A stretch of DNA of 64,000 bases from Mucor racemosus. Its lineage: Eukaryota; Mucoromycota; Mucoromycetes; Mucorales; Mucoraceae. The position numbers and the translations under genes are program-made. The stretch spans positions 310,001 through 374,000 of the forward strand of contig JAPEHQ010000011.1 in NCBI GenBank assembly GCA_027405735.1. The letters are read 5' to 3'. The notes beneath the pieces were generated by a model that made no database searches, was not told the origin of the DNA, and saw nothing but the letters and a program-made list of their open reading frames with translations. Shown here in pieces: positions 36,743 through 47,710 of the stretch. How positions within the stretch are numbered: position 1 is the stretch's first letter; the number at the start of each line of letters is the position of its first letter.

Positions 36743-38852
36743 TCAGGAATGAAATGATTTCTGCAAATTATGAGTTTTCTTTAAATGCTCTCTAAATGAA
36801 CTTTTGTGAGCCAATTTTTTATCGCATTGAGCACAATAGAATTTGGGATGCTTTTCGTCAATAACCAAATTCGGATAAGGCACCACACTCTTTTTGTAAA
36901 ATGTCTTGATTTGGCTACTTGATTTGCAATGATAGCGATGCCTCTTGTATGATTCTCTTGCTGTTTTTTTTACAATCCATGAAATAAAAGTTTGGTTGAC
37001 CAGGGATTACTTTCTTTGAATACTCTAGTTTCATCGAGTGTACATTTACGAGATGCGCGCGATATGAGTAGCGAGAGCTATATTTAAAATCGCAGGTACC
37101 GGCAGTAAGAATTGGGATCATTCATATCCGGCTGCACTGGGATACGGGAATTGCCCTCGTCTGATTTCAATTGATGCATCTGTGCCTGTGTTCATGGTGG
37201 TGGTGGATCAAATTGATGAACTAAAACTACATGCTTTCGATACGAGATATACTTGCTTAATGTCTTACCACAGATTTCACAATAATATGAATTTTCTGTA
37301 GGTTTGGTTGCTTTACAACCTTTTTTGCGGGATGGATCTTTTGTTTGACTTTTCAAAGACGATAGGTTCATGCTATGGACTCTTCGTAAGTGCATAGTAT
37401 AAACATGCCGTTTTTTAAAGGATTTATCACATGTTTTGCAGTAGATATTTGGATCGAGTGGATCAGGAAGAAGATTTGGATTGCGTTGGGTCCCACGTAT
37501 AACGAAGAAAGTGTCATACCATGTACAACACGGCAATGATAACGATGATAAGACTTACATGAATTTGATTTATTGCAAACACCGCAGTAAAAATTAGGGT
37601 CATTTGGATCAGGTAATGATGTACCTACTTTTTTGGTTTCTTCACTGGCGCCTTGTGGGTTCATTTTGTGAATATAACGACAATGTCCCTGATATGCATT
37701 TATATTAGAAAATGAAGTTTCGCAAGATTGACAATAGTTGTTGGGAGCATTCCAATCAGGAAGTATAGTGCCATTCCGAAATTTAACTCCATGACGAGTC
37801 TTTAAATGATTATCGTACCATTTTCTACAGAGAAATTGCATATCGCATGAACAACAATAGTTGTTATGATCGTTTAGATTTGGTTTAATGGCAGGATTTG
37901 CGTTAGGGCCAGCCGCATGAGGTACATGTTGATTACGAAGATGCGAATAATATGCAAATTTTGTTTTATGAATAATATCGCATGCAGAACAATGAAAATT
38001 TGGATCATCAACATTAGGCAATGCACCTTTCATTTTCCCTTTAAATGGCGTCAAAATCATATTATGAAAGTGCTTTAAATGAGTTCGATATTTTTGGAGA
38101 GTGCGATAAGATACTTGGCAAACTCTGCAGTAAAAATTGATATCATCTGGATCAGGCAGTATATCTGCGGTATTTGTGTTTGTCAAGCTTCTTATTTCAT
38201 CTATCAAAACCGTCAAAATCATATGATGTATTTCCATCAAATGTTCTCGATATTCTCGTCGAGTAAAATATGATGCTTCACATGAGCAGCAGTAAAAATT
38301 AGGATCATTGACATTGGGCTCTAAATAAGGATGTATTATAGTATTCTCTTTGAGGAATACTGAATGTGCTAATTTTCTATGATCCATGTATGATATATAA
38401 TCTGTTTCTTGCTCATCACATTTATCACACAAATAATAATAGGCATCATCATCAACAGATCCATCAGAATTGTCATCTAAATTTGAATACAATAGTTCAT
38501 GTTAAATCAATACTATAACTTTTTGACTATTCCTTAGCATTTACCAAGATATTCACTCAAAAAATTCATTGACATTTCTGTGTTTTCCAGCTTAAAATCA
38601 ATTCTCATTTCCTCATCGGTATCAGTATCAAGAGTTTGATCGAATAGTTCTCTCTTTTGTTGTATTAACGCGCTTCCTTTTTGTTTTACTGGAGATTCTC
38701 TGGATAAAATCATCTAATTTCATCAATTCTGAATACACTTCTTCTTTCACAAAATTGCCATCGTTTGTCATTTGTAAAGCCTGCTGGTTGATATTTGGAG
38801 GTATGATATTTGTATGAAGCGGCTTTTGTGTTGTTAGTAATAGATGCTTCAT
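36743..38852 (-). pseudogene. Decayed multi-C2H2 zinc-finger gene (about 12 fingers)
   Basis: ATG at 38852. An intron at 38544-38477 (GTAAAT...TTTAG) joins SEYL to DDNSDGS. About twelve C2H2 fingers follow, each with the linker pattern PDPNDPNFYC just before the first Cys and Y-x2-H-x3-4-H at the end, so they form a lineage-specific tandem family, not the classic TGEKP type. Lesions: a frame change near 38695; another near 37500 after finger 7; TGA at 37194-37192; a one-base insertion near 37097 inside finger 10 (GGTACC); an A8-run frame change at 36971-36964; and the first Cys of finger 11 replaced by Phe. The last finger ends before a TGA at 36745-36743. With five lesions it is best read as a pseudogene. 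The intact front part (38476 to about 37530, seven fingers) could still yield a shortened protein. Confidence 0.7.
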
Positions 38853-39239
38853 TGATAGACACTTTGTTAACTGACACTTTTTGTTATTTTTTTATTGTAG
38901 CAAGAGCTTTTGTAGCTTCCATTTTCTTTTCACCTTCATATTTTATCAACTGCAACAGAAAATTCAGGAATGATAAACTTGACCCCTTTTTTGTGCATCA
39001 CAGTACGTCACTGTGTACTTTTGAGTAGATTTGCATGAAAGCAATCACCCCTCATGAGCCAATTTGGTGCTCAAATGGGTACACTTATGATAACTGGAGC
39101 TAATGAAATGGGCTGGATATTGTAAGTGATAGAGTAGACTTTTTTTTTTTTTTTTTGCTACGATGTACTGAGATAAAGCCTTTGTCGTCATTGAATTTAC
39201 TACACTCTATTATTGACGAACTTTATCAATCTTCTCAGA
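38853..39239. other. Upstream flank of the zinc-finger gene
   Basis: AT-rich, with a T-run at 39140-39158. No feature recognised. Confidence 0.35.
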
Positions 39240-39279
39240 ATATCCAGAAAAAGGTATACTCCCTAAGTTAAAATGGATT

Positions 39280-40640
39280 TCAATATTTCTTTTTGGAAGC
39301 ACCTGTTTGAGCAAAATTTGAATTTGTAAAAAATTGAATTTCCATAGATGCCAATCTTCAAAATTGGAAAGCGCCCTCTTTTCTGTAACTAATCTCATAC
39401 AGACATTTTTTAGTATATATCTTAGATACTGTTAAATAGATAAGAATTGGTCGCATTATGCTAACTATTCCTGAATTCATGTCATATCTCATGAAAAGCT
39501 CAAAAACACGTAAAATCCACTGCTTTTTCCTTGAAAACTGGGTTTCACTTTTCATCGCTGCTATACTATTTTTTTCACTAAATAACACCAATATAAAATT
39601 ATATGCCAATGTACCTGAAATGTTCACCTTTAATTCAAAAACAAGTATCCGGAAATATCCTATTTTTTGCAGTTGGTATTAATTTTTCAGTGCTAATGTT
39701 TCAGATTTTTTACGCGTCTTTCACTGCTAAAGGATTGAAAACTTTGAGACTTCATATCTCTAGAAAAAATTAAGCTATACTAACACTTTCTAATAATAAA
39801 ACTTACTTGTTTTGAATTGCTCTATAACATATCTCAGTATAAAAAATTCTGAGCACTTTTATTTTTTTTTCATTTTTCTGACCTTTTTGTAGTAGATTTC
39901 AAAATAATCATTAAATTGAACAGCATTTTCTTTACATCCATGCCATTGACTTTGTTGAGCTCTCTCGGACCCAATTCAGTTTTTTTCAAAATATTGATTT
40001 TTCGTAGAGATATGCTAAAAAATGTGTACAAAGAAATAGTTTCATTTCTAGCTTCAATTTTTCCCTGTATACCCTCATCCCAAATTCTGAATTTGAAAAA
40101 AAAATCGACAAAATTTTTGTTTTCTCTACGAACAATGAAAATGAAAGGCTCAGCAATAGCTAAGTCGATAGATGATTTTGTTGCGCATAATCACAGTCAT
40201 TTGTATTCAAATTATGTTTATAAGAAATGGCATATATTTTTAAAAAACCTTCAAAATTTCAATTGAATTTTACTCAAAATTTAATGTAAAACATTTGTCT
40301 AAATTTTGTTTAGATAGATATAGAATTCCAAACTGTACAAAAATTATTTAATATGCTAAGTTTACTTGCTTCGCAGTTCATGAACCATTAAACGCTTTTG
40401 TTTTTTGAATCATTTTTTGATCGATTTCGAAAATCAATTTTGGAACTCAGTTATCATAGATTCCAAGTTGTAATGTGAACCATTATTTTGATTATCTCGA
40501 CAAAAAATTAACGTTTTTTGCTAAAACAAAAAATACAGAGTAGTAGCTATCAATTAGATTTATCTTGTAAATGCAAAGATTAATACCTGAATAATGGGTT
40601 TTAATTTTTAAAAATAATAAATATTATTTACAACTGCAAA
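39280..40640. repeat. Dispersed AT-rich repeat, single copy related to the array and to 33.1 kb
   Basis: 39280-39500 matches 33090-33330. 40280-40640 matches 19320-19720. In between, 40040-40200 contains TTTTTCCCTGTATACCCTC and ATTTTGTTGCGCATAAT, which are also present in the 1593-bp unit but with the first block in opposite relative orientation. A long plus-strand frame across 39916-40266 starts at TTG and has no recognisable domain, so it is not annotated as a gene. Confidence 0.55.
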
Positions 40641-41311
40641 AAACAGAGAAAATACCTCATCTCTATGAATATCGATCCAATTGTACTTAATGGTAGTTTT
40701 CCGTATTGCCTACAAAATTTTTAAATTTCAACATCCAACAAGATAATATTGGAGTCGAGCCTCACGAGTCGAGTCGAGTCGAGTTGAGCTTCTAATAGAG
40801 CTTTCGAGTTTTTTTCGAGTAAAACCAGAGCGAATTTTATTAAGCCAGCTCAACTCGTTGGCAATATTACTACAAGAATTACTATACATTGCAAAAATCA
40901 TCAGAAAAATATATCGTTTTTGAGAGTTTATGGATACATAAAATTTTATTTATAGAAAGAATAATAATAAATACTAGTAATATTTATCATGGAAAACAAC
41001 GTAGGCTTTATTACTAAAAAAAAATCAATGATAAAAATATCAGACCGTGGCAAAGGAGTAGAAGCATCATCAGCATTGACATTTTTATGGGCATAAAAAG
41101 GGATGGAACTTTGTCGCATGACCGCAGATCGCTCATCCTTTGATCAACTTTGCTGTCATACAATAATAGCTTTAATTTCTTTATGCATTTAATGTACACA
41201 AATGATGATTCCTTAGATTGCAATTCCAAGTTGAGAAGAGACTCGAGAATACTAATAGCAGATATTCTGACACAGAATTTCTCTTACTTTAAACGATTGT
41301 GTAAATAATTT
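40641..41311. other. Intergenic with a GAGTC-rich simple repeat
   Basis: 40752-40830 holds GAGTCGAGTCGAGTCGAG and related GAGT/CGAG words; the remainder is AT-rich. No gene recognised. Confidence 0.4.
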
Positions 41312-41503
41312 CTATGCTGTTTTTTCATCGGACACAACTTCAATAGCCCATTCTACATAGTCGTCCGGCAAACAATTACAGATTGAGGATAGTTTTTGAC
41401 GATTTGTCCAGTTATTGCATTCAGTAATAACTTCATACAGTTTTAACCCTGAGACTGGGTCTTTACCCTTGACAAATGTTGTAATTTTTATTGGCTTAGG
41501 CAT
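41312..41503 (-). pseudogene. Gag-like N-terminal fragment, 63 codons
   Basis: ATG at 41503. The peptide MPKPIKITTFVKGKDP and its continuation with LYEVITECNNW, LSSICNCLP and VEWAIE resemble the start of Ty3-type Gag proteins (a F-x-G-D motif, a NNW-containing helix and a C-L-P turn). It ends after 63 codons and no pol or LTR is visible nearby, so at most it is a relic. A host gene fragment is also possible. Confidence 0.3.
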
Positions 41504-42466
41504 ATTGTAAACTAACAACAATAAAAATAATAATAAATTTGTAGCAGTAGTAGTAGTAACAATAGTAACAGCAATGTTCCGTGAGATGACAACAATATAC
41601 ACTTTTCTGTTAGCAGGCACCAAAATTAATACATAATAATAGGCGAGTTTTGACAATATAATTAACGACAATAATAATTAAATCAAGTTTTCAAAGATGT
41701 AGCTTGACATTAACGTTGTTGATTGTTTTATTATTATTAATAATATAAGGATCAACAGCAATATATTTTTATACTGAAATTGTAAATGAAAATCCATTTT
41801 TTTTAAATAATTAAAATAATTGCTTTGTAGTGCTTGTTAGTTTTTTATTGCATCTATTTATTAATGTATGTTTGCTTGGGATCTCTTTATTGTTACCTGT
41901 ATGATATATATATATATATACTGTATACAACAAATAAGAATGATAGGTACGAATTTGGTCTCACCGTATATAGGATGAACCATATAAATTCCAAAAAAGC
42001 ATCATGTCTGTATGACTGCAACCCATGATCTCGTATTAATATAATCACTATAACACTAACGCCGATCTGTGCTGCACAAGATGATTTCGTTGTGCCCAGC
42101 AGATGGGATGCACACTATAGCCTGAGCTGTTGTGCCCATTGAATATGGCTGAAAAGATAACAAGATGCACATGGGCACAACAAAAGCAACTGCACACGAG
42201 CATAACACTAAGCCTGTATGTGCATAATTAAATAATTATAGATTCTGTCCGTGTGCGTGACATTAATCCCATGTGTGCATAATAGTAGAATTGCCCATAA
42301 ACATATCATTATCCCTATTTGTGCATAATAATAAAATTTGACCATGAGCATAATGAGCTGATTTTATGGGCACAATTTGGCTTGTACATGAGCATCGTGC
42401 CGTTCTAAAAATTTCATTGCATTTTTTTTACTGGAATGGGTTTTTAAATTACATTTGTTTTTCTTA
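41504..42466. other. Intergenic with degenerate GTGCATAATA repeats
   Basis: 42200-42370 contains several loosely spaced copies of (T/G)GTGCATAATAATA and CCCAT/CATGAGCATAA words at about 45-55 bp intervals, a heavily decayed tandem repeat. The TTAA at 42467-42470 is the target site of the adjoining piggyBac copy. Confidence 0.4.
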
Positions 42467-42485
42467 TTAACAAGTTGGAATTAGG

Positions 42486-42522
42486 TCAGCCCATTTGGGC
42501 CGATTCAGCCCAAATGGGCCGA
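42486..42522. repeat. Paired GCCCAWWTGGGC motifs at the left end of piggyBac copy 1
   Basis: TCAGCCCATTTGGGCCGA at 42486-42503 and TCAGCCCAAATGGGCCGA at 42505-42522. Related motifs occur at the other end (44794-44811 and 44979-44996). They are probable transposase-binding sites, repeated at mirrored positions in copy 2. Confidence 0.7.
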
Positions 42523-42701
42523 CAATAAATCAACGTTTTTGAATGGAAGGGAATTTGATTTTTTAAAATCTCGTATTTGGCTTCAGAAGTTCAGGGCATA
42601 CATTGATATTTTTTTTTTGTTTGAAATTATTTTCATTATTTACTATTTATTAAATTTTGCTTTTAAAGTTTCCCTAATTTATATTCAAAAATCTGAAAGT
42701 C

Positions 42702-44720
42702 ATGCCTCCCGCTAACAGTAAACTCGCTATTAACGTACTTGTATCAATAAGCAAACGTTTCATCAACAACGTAGAGGCTGAAAGCATCTTACGCGATAAG
42801 TACGATTGGAATACACCCCTTTTGAGCTTCAAGGGAGTGACAACTGGCCGTTCAGAGGTCAACAACAGAGTTCTGTATGATGTTGTCTTGAACGAGGTAC
42901 CAGGTATTACATTGACCATTAAGCAAGGTTGTATCAAGTATCTTGGTCCTGTTGAAGTCCCTGTTTCCGAAAGTACAGTAGCTCCAGAGGTTGTTAATGT
43001 ACCCATCGCGAGCGAGGACCTTCTGGAGGACGCTATTCAGGAAGAAGAAGAGGAAGATGTTGAGATTGACTTGACTCCTGCTGAAGGATGGAGTGCTGGA
43101 GAAGTTTTTATTGATAACAGGCTTTGTAATGTAAGTTATCAAAATGAGAAAGCAAAACTAATGTTATCCAATGCAAAATATGCCACTCCCTTGGAATATT
43201 TCTTGTTTTTTTTACCATTGGCCCACTTTCATCGCATCATTGGTAACATCAACATTCATGCAAGAAATGTTAACAATTCTTGGTGTGATCTTACTTTCAA
43301 TGAGTATTTGATGTGGATTGCGCTCCTCACTGTCATGACAGTACTTAAACATTCAGACCGTAAGGCATATTGGAGACAAGGATCAAGTCATTTTATGATG
43401 AGCATCAACTTCTCGAGATATATGTCGTTCAAACGATTTAATGATATTATGCGCATGCATTGTTTTGAAGTCCACTCTGCTGAAAAACAACAGCTTGATA
43501 CTTTGTATCAGATTCGCTCAACCATTGATGCATTCAACAGCCACATGGCAGCTTGTTTAGAACCTGGTAAGTATTTGGTAATTGATGAGTCAATGAATCA
43601 ATGGCTAGGTGTTGGAATGCCCAACTTGAAAAAGGTCCCAAGAAAGTCTCACCCCATCGGTCAAGAATTCAAAACATTGGCTGACCACCACACTTTCTGC
43701 ATTGTACGTATGGATACTGTAGGCGATCCTAAACCTAAGGAGTATGATAATGATGCTGGTATGCGTAAGCTGACAGCAACTGTCAAACGCCTGGTAAAAC
43801 CTTGGTTTGGTAGTGGTCGCACCGTGATTGCGGATTCTTGGTTTGGGTCACCAGAGATGACAACAATGTTATCTAATCTTGGATTATATTCCATCATGCA
43901 GGTAACAAAGCGTCGTTACTGGCCCCGAGGTATGCCTACTACTGATATCGTAGAGCAAGTGGAAGAGGCTCATGGTAGTCATTACACGATGATGAAAAAC
44001 GACCTTAGTAATGGTAGAATCTTTGTATGTGCCTATCGCGATAAGAAGGTTAAGGCCTTTGTATCGTCGTGTGGTACTACAATTATGTCAGGTCAAAAAA
44101 CATTTGTAGGCTGTGATGGTCAACAAGTAACTATCAGACGACCTGCTGTAGTAGATGAGTATGAGACTCATAAGAGTGAGTAGATATTTTGCGTACATTA
44201 AAAGCATATACTGATGATCGCAATACTAGGTTCCGTTGATGCTGCCAACAATCTTCGTGATAATATGACTTCTTACCACGATATCATTTCCACTGAAAGG
44301 TGGGAGATGCGTTTCTTCGGCTTCTTTTTGGGTATCTGTGAAGCTAATGCGTTTAGCTCTTTTCGAGTATTCGCAAAAGATGGGGAAATATCCCATAGTT
44401 CCTTCAAGGATACTTTGGCTTGGACCCTTCTTTCGCATTGTGAGGAGTTGGCTCGTGGCCCTGATGCCACTGAGTCGATTTCCAATGACCAAAGAGTACT
44501 TAGAAGTTGTGGAACGCATTCATATGTCACCATGAAAGGAGAGGATGGTAAAAAACGCATCAGATTAGGATGTGCCAGTTGCTATCGTTCTGGCTTATGT
44601 GGTACAAGAGTGGAAAAATCGTGTAGCTGCGACCCACATACACCTATGTGTAAATCGTGCTATACTGCACATTTACAGGACGTTTGGGCTCGCCAACAAC
44701 ATGTAAATAATTCTTTGTAA
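42702..44720 (+). CDS. piggyBac-type transposase, copy 1 (654 aa, one intron)
   Basis: Exons 42702-44175 and 44230-44720, with a 54-nt GT-AG intron (GTGAGT...ACTAG, phase 1). An acidic N-terminal segment (EEEEEDVE, about 114-121) precedes the DDE_Tnp_1_7-type core. The catalytic triad is visible as D295 (LVIDESMN), D378 (VIADSWFG) and D495 (SVDAANN, formed across the splice). The C-terminus has a Cys-rich domain (CASC, CGTR, CSCDPHTPMCKSC) like the zinc-binding CRD that contacts terminal repeats in piggyBac. It catalyses cut-and-paste transposition at TTAA in the nucleus. No lesion is seen, so it may be active. Confidence 0.92.
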
Positions 44721-45019
44721 CTGCAAGTATATTTCTATTAATTTTTTTAAATAAAATTGTCCTAACTTTCAAGAATACCAACTGTCTAAAAAGTCGGCCC
44801 AAATGGGCGTACTCAATTTTTGAAAAACAGCCTTCACAAGATGGACGATTAATGGCTCATTTATCACTTTTTTTGAAAAAAACAAAAAAGATCGTATAGA
44901 GAAGCACTGTCTTCTCATGGCAGACTTAATCATTATTTGATATATAGTCTTTGTGGAGAAAAATTTATTTTTAAATGGTCGGCCCAAATGGGCTGATCGG
45001 GGTAATCTCTACTTGTTAA

Positions 45020-45502
45020 TATAAATTATAGACAATACAATTCAATACGTTGTTGATGTAGAGCAATACATGCAAGAGCCAACGTATTTACGATCATCAT
45101 CATTTGTAAATATATTTATAGCAATAATGTTTACAACAACAATGATTTTTGCTCGAGCATAAACTTAAATAACGCTTATTGCTTAAATTTATATGTAAGC
45201 CAATTCTAAGATTATAGATGTTACTTTATCATTCATAAAATTTAAACAAATTAATCTTGTTTAAACTTACTATTTTAGTTAACAATTATCAGTTGTAAAA
45301 AGATACGTTTTCAAGTATAAAGTAGCTACGATCAAAACTATGGTTATTAGACAAAACACTAGATTTTTTTTTTTATTTCTATATCATTTGAAATTTTATC
45401 ACTTTTCCAGAACATTTCATGAGTCGGTAGCCAGTTTTAGCTTTTTCATTATTGAGTAGATATAAATATCATTGCCTACAATTTGATCTGCTAACATAGA
45501 AA
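45020..45502. other. AT-rich spacer between piggyBac copy 1 and the dispersed repeat
   Basis: No feature recognised. Confidence 0.35.
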
Positions 45503-46173
45503 CATGCATTTTTCTACCAGACAAACCGTCTGTCATATCATACATTCATTAAAAACTTGCAAAAGCGAGCCCGTAGAGCGACATCGTAATTGAGCATAGC
45601 AAGATTGAATGGTTAAGTCTCTTATACTATGGTATATCTAAGTTTTAAATAAAAAAGCAATTTTTTTAAAACTTTTTTTACTTTTAACCACGTACGGTCT
45701 GAAAAATTAGACTTTGTAGCGGACATTTTCGGGGCTCATTTTTATCCTTACCAACACTCATGATTTTGATCAAAAAACAGAAAAATCAAATTTTGATACC
45801 AAAATCAACGTTTAAATATACTACATTGTGAGAGAAAATTGTAGCCATGGATAATACACACTTCATAAAAGCTTAACATTAAATGTTAAGTAATGAAAAT
45901 TTGTATTTCTGGCCCAAAAATGGTTTTTTGGTTAAAGGATTTTCATGTAGTATTTTGCAATAAAAATGATTATTATTTTTTATTGAGCAAATAGAGCGCT
46001 AAATGTGGTACATGTCTATATTTTTTGTTTTTATAATTAGTAGTATAATTAACTCTAGATTTGCAAAAACAGAAAAAAAAATTAAAAAATGTCAAAATTG
46101 ATGATCTGGACAAGAATAATTTTCTAAATTAATATTCCGCTTATAAGCCTTGTAAGTCTTAAAAATAAGAGAT
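45503..46173. repeat. 0.9-kb dispersed repeat, copy A, left part (interrupted by the LINE)
   Basis: Highly similar to 57390-58040 over its whole length, for example the block GCGAGCCCGTAGAGCGAC. Its end TAAAAATAAGAGAT (46160-46173) is the LINE target duplication; the repeat resumes at 54371. Confidence 0.85.
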
Positions 46174-46179
46174 TCATTC

Positions 46180-47691
46180 ATGGCTTCCTCTACTAAAAAT
46201 CAGAACGTAAGGGATCCTAACAGTTCAACTGACGGAACTGCCAAGGACTCTCGCCATAATCCTCAAAATCAACCCTTTACCAGTCAGACATGGGCAGACA
46301 AAGCGAAACAGCAGGAGCGTAGCAAATACGACATCGCTCCAACTATCACTTCTCTTGACCAGCACAATGTCGATGTTTTTTTTACCAAAAACACTCCCTT
46401 CTTGGAGGCAACTGAGCCATACTCAATCGTAATGGACTGCGCCCAGTTTGAAGGCAAAATATTTGATGAAGGCAAGGACCTCAATGAAATCCTTCGCGAC
46501 CAATATCCAGGTGGACTCATGCTCTCTATGCGTGCAGTTGGCAAGTTCAAAAAATTCTTTGAAATCTCTTTCATCGATGAAGCAGCCAGGGTCGAGGCAC
46601 TCAGTCGTCCATTCATGCTCAAAGACAACACTCAAATCGTTGTTAGTCCAACCCTTGGAACTCATGCAAATGTCATTCGTGTTGGAATCACAGGTATTCC
46701 TGGTCTTGATGAGGCATCTATTCAAAAACGATTAACAGAACTGCTCAGTCCATGCGGGGATATCTTGGAATTGGGCCTCCACTATATCCCTCGTGGTCAC
46801 TGGTTCAATGGCAAAGGCTTTGCGACCCTCAATCGGGTTACGAACAAACACTACCCGTCTCATCTTCGCCATCAAATGGACTTCAGTCCTGATTGTAAGA
46901 TTACTCTCGTTTGGAGTAATATGCCGGTAATCTGCAAAGAATGTCACTCTGAGGAGCATATTAAGGCAGATTGTCCTGTTGCCAAAGCACGCCAAGCCAA
47001 ACCATGCTTTGCATGTCAAAGCCTTGATCACTTAAAGGCTGATTGTCCAAGCATGAGTTGGAATCGACGAAGAAAACAACCTCGTCGGGACTCACAACCA
47101 CCTTCCTCAAAGGAGCATCAGACGGAATCTCGCTCTGCATCCAAAATTCAGGGTCGACCAGGAGGTCCACCCTCAGCTCAAACATTCAATCCGTTTGAGA
47201 CATTGAGTTTTGTTGAGGATGGCAATACTGGCACCAATAGGGCCTCTATCAACACCGCACAGGCAGCCTCGTCTGCTACTGAGGAATACATCCGTAAACT
47301 GGATGTTGAACAGGACCAGGAGAATGTTAATGCTGGTCCCACCATTGATGCACCAACTAAGTCTCGTCAAAGTGAAGTGATCTCTGGGGAAGGAAGAGAG
47401 AATGCAGGATCCACGGCGGTCGAGTCCGAGAATCCCATGGAATTGGATGACGAAAGTAATTCGTCGGCAGGCAGTGGAGCTGCTGTGGATAGCAACGGTT
47501 CTCTCAATATGGAGATCGATCACTTGCAACCAGCAATCCAGGGGACAGATACGCCTGTGGGTACTACTGAGCCTATCGAAGGCCAGGATAATGGTATTAG
47601 TGCAGTTAAACAATTCAACAAGGACGGTTCCATCAATCCAGGATTCGTCAGTAGATCGGGCAGGGCTATCAAGAGTCCTCCTCGTCTATAA
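46180..47691 (+). CDS. LINE ORF1, nucleic-acid-binding protein with two CCHC knuckles (503 aa)
   Basis: Complete frame from ATG to TAA. A central RRM-like region (about 85-235, with GKFKKFFEISF and GKGFATLNR) precedes two C-x2-C-x4-H-x4-C zinc knuckles (CKECHSEEHIKADC and CFACQSLDHLKADC, about 252-288). The C-terminal 200 residues are Ser/Glu/Asn-rich and disordered-looking. ORF1 proteins coat LINE RNA to form the ribonucleoprotein. The 5' leader is only 6 nt in this copy. The frame is undamaged, unlike ORF2. Confidence 0.85.
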   Translation: MASSTKNQNVRDPNSSTDGTAKDSRHNPQNQPFTSQTWADKAKQQERSKYDIAPTITSLDQHNVDVFFTKNTPFLEATEPYSIVMDCAQFEGKIFDEGKDLNEILRDQYPGGLMLSMRAVGKFKKFFEISFIDEAARVEALSRPFMLKDNTQIVVSPTLGTHANVIRVGITGIPGLDEASIQKRLTELLSPCGDILELGLHYIPRGHWFNGKGFATLNRVTNKHYPSHLRHQMDFSPDCKITLVWSNMPVICKECHSEEHIKADCPVAKARQAKPCFACQSLDHLKADCPSMSWNRRRKQPRRDSQPPSSKEHQTESRSASKIQGRPGGPPSAQTFNPFETLSFVEDGNTGTNRASINTAQAASSATEEYIRKLDVEQDQENVNAGPTIDAPTKSRQSEVISGEGRENAGSTAVESENPMELDDESNSSAGSGAAVDSNGSLNMEIDHLQPAIQGTDTPVGTTEPIEGQDNGISAVKQFNKDGSINPGFVSRSGRAIKSPPRL

Positions 47692-47710
47692 ATTTTCATT
47701 ATATAATTAA

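Larger units (their letters stand above)
42471..45015 (+). mobile_element. piggyBac-type DNA transposon, copy 1 (2545 bp)
   Basis: Flanked by TTAA at 42467-42470 and 45016-45019, the target site of piggyBac elements. Terminal inverted repeats start CAAGT(T/A)G and share CAGCCCATTTGGGCCGA inside. It carries one transposase gene with an intron. It matches copy 2 (47711-50255) in reverse orientation, with the same 2545-bp length and mirrored frames. Confidence 0.95.

Noticed and set aside
39916..40266. 116-codon plus-strand frame in the dispersed repeat
   Set aside because: It starts at TTG and lies in a repeat shared with the satellite unit. No protein similarity recognised.
43661..43897. Antisense frames within both piggyBac transposase genes
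   Set aside because: Shadow frames of the well-supported transposase; mirrored in copy 2 for the same reason.
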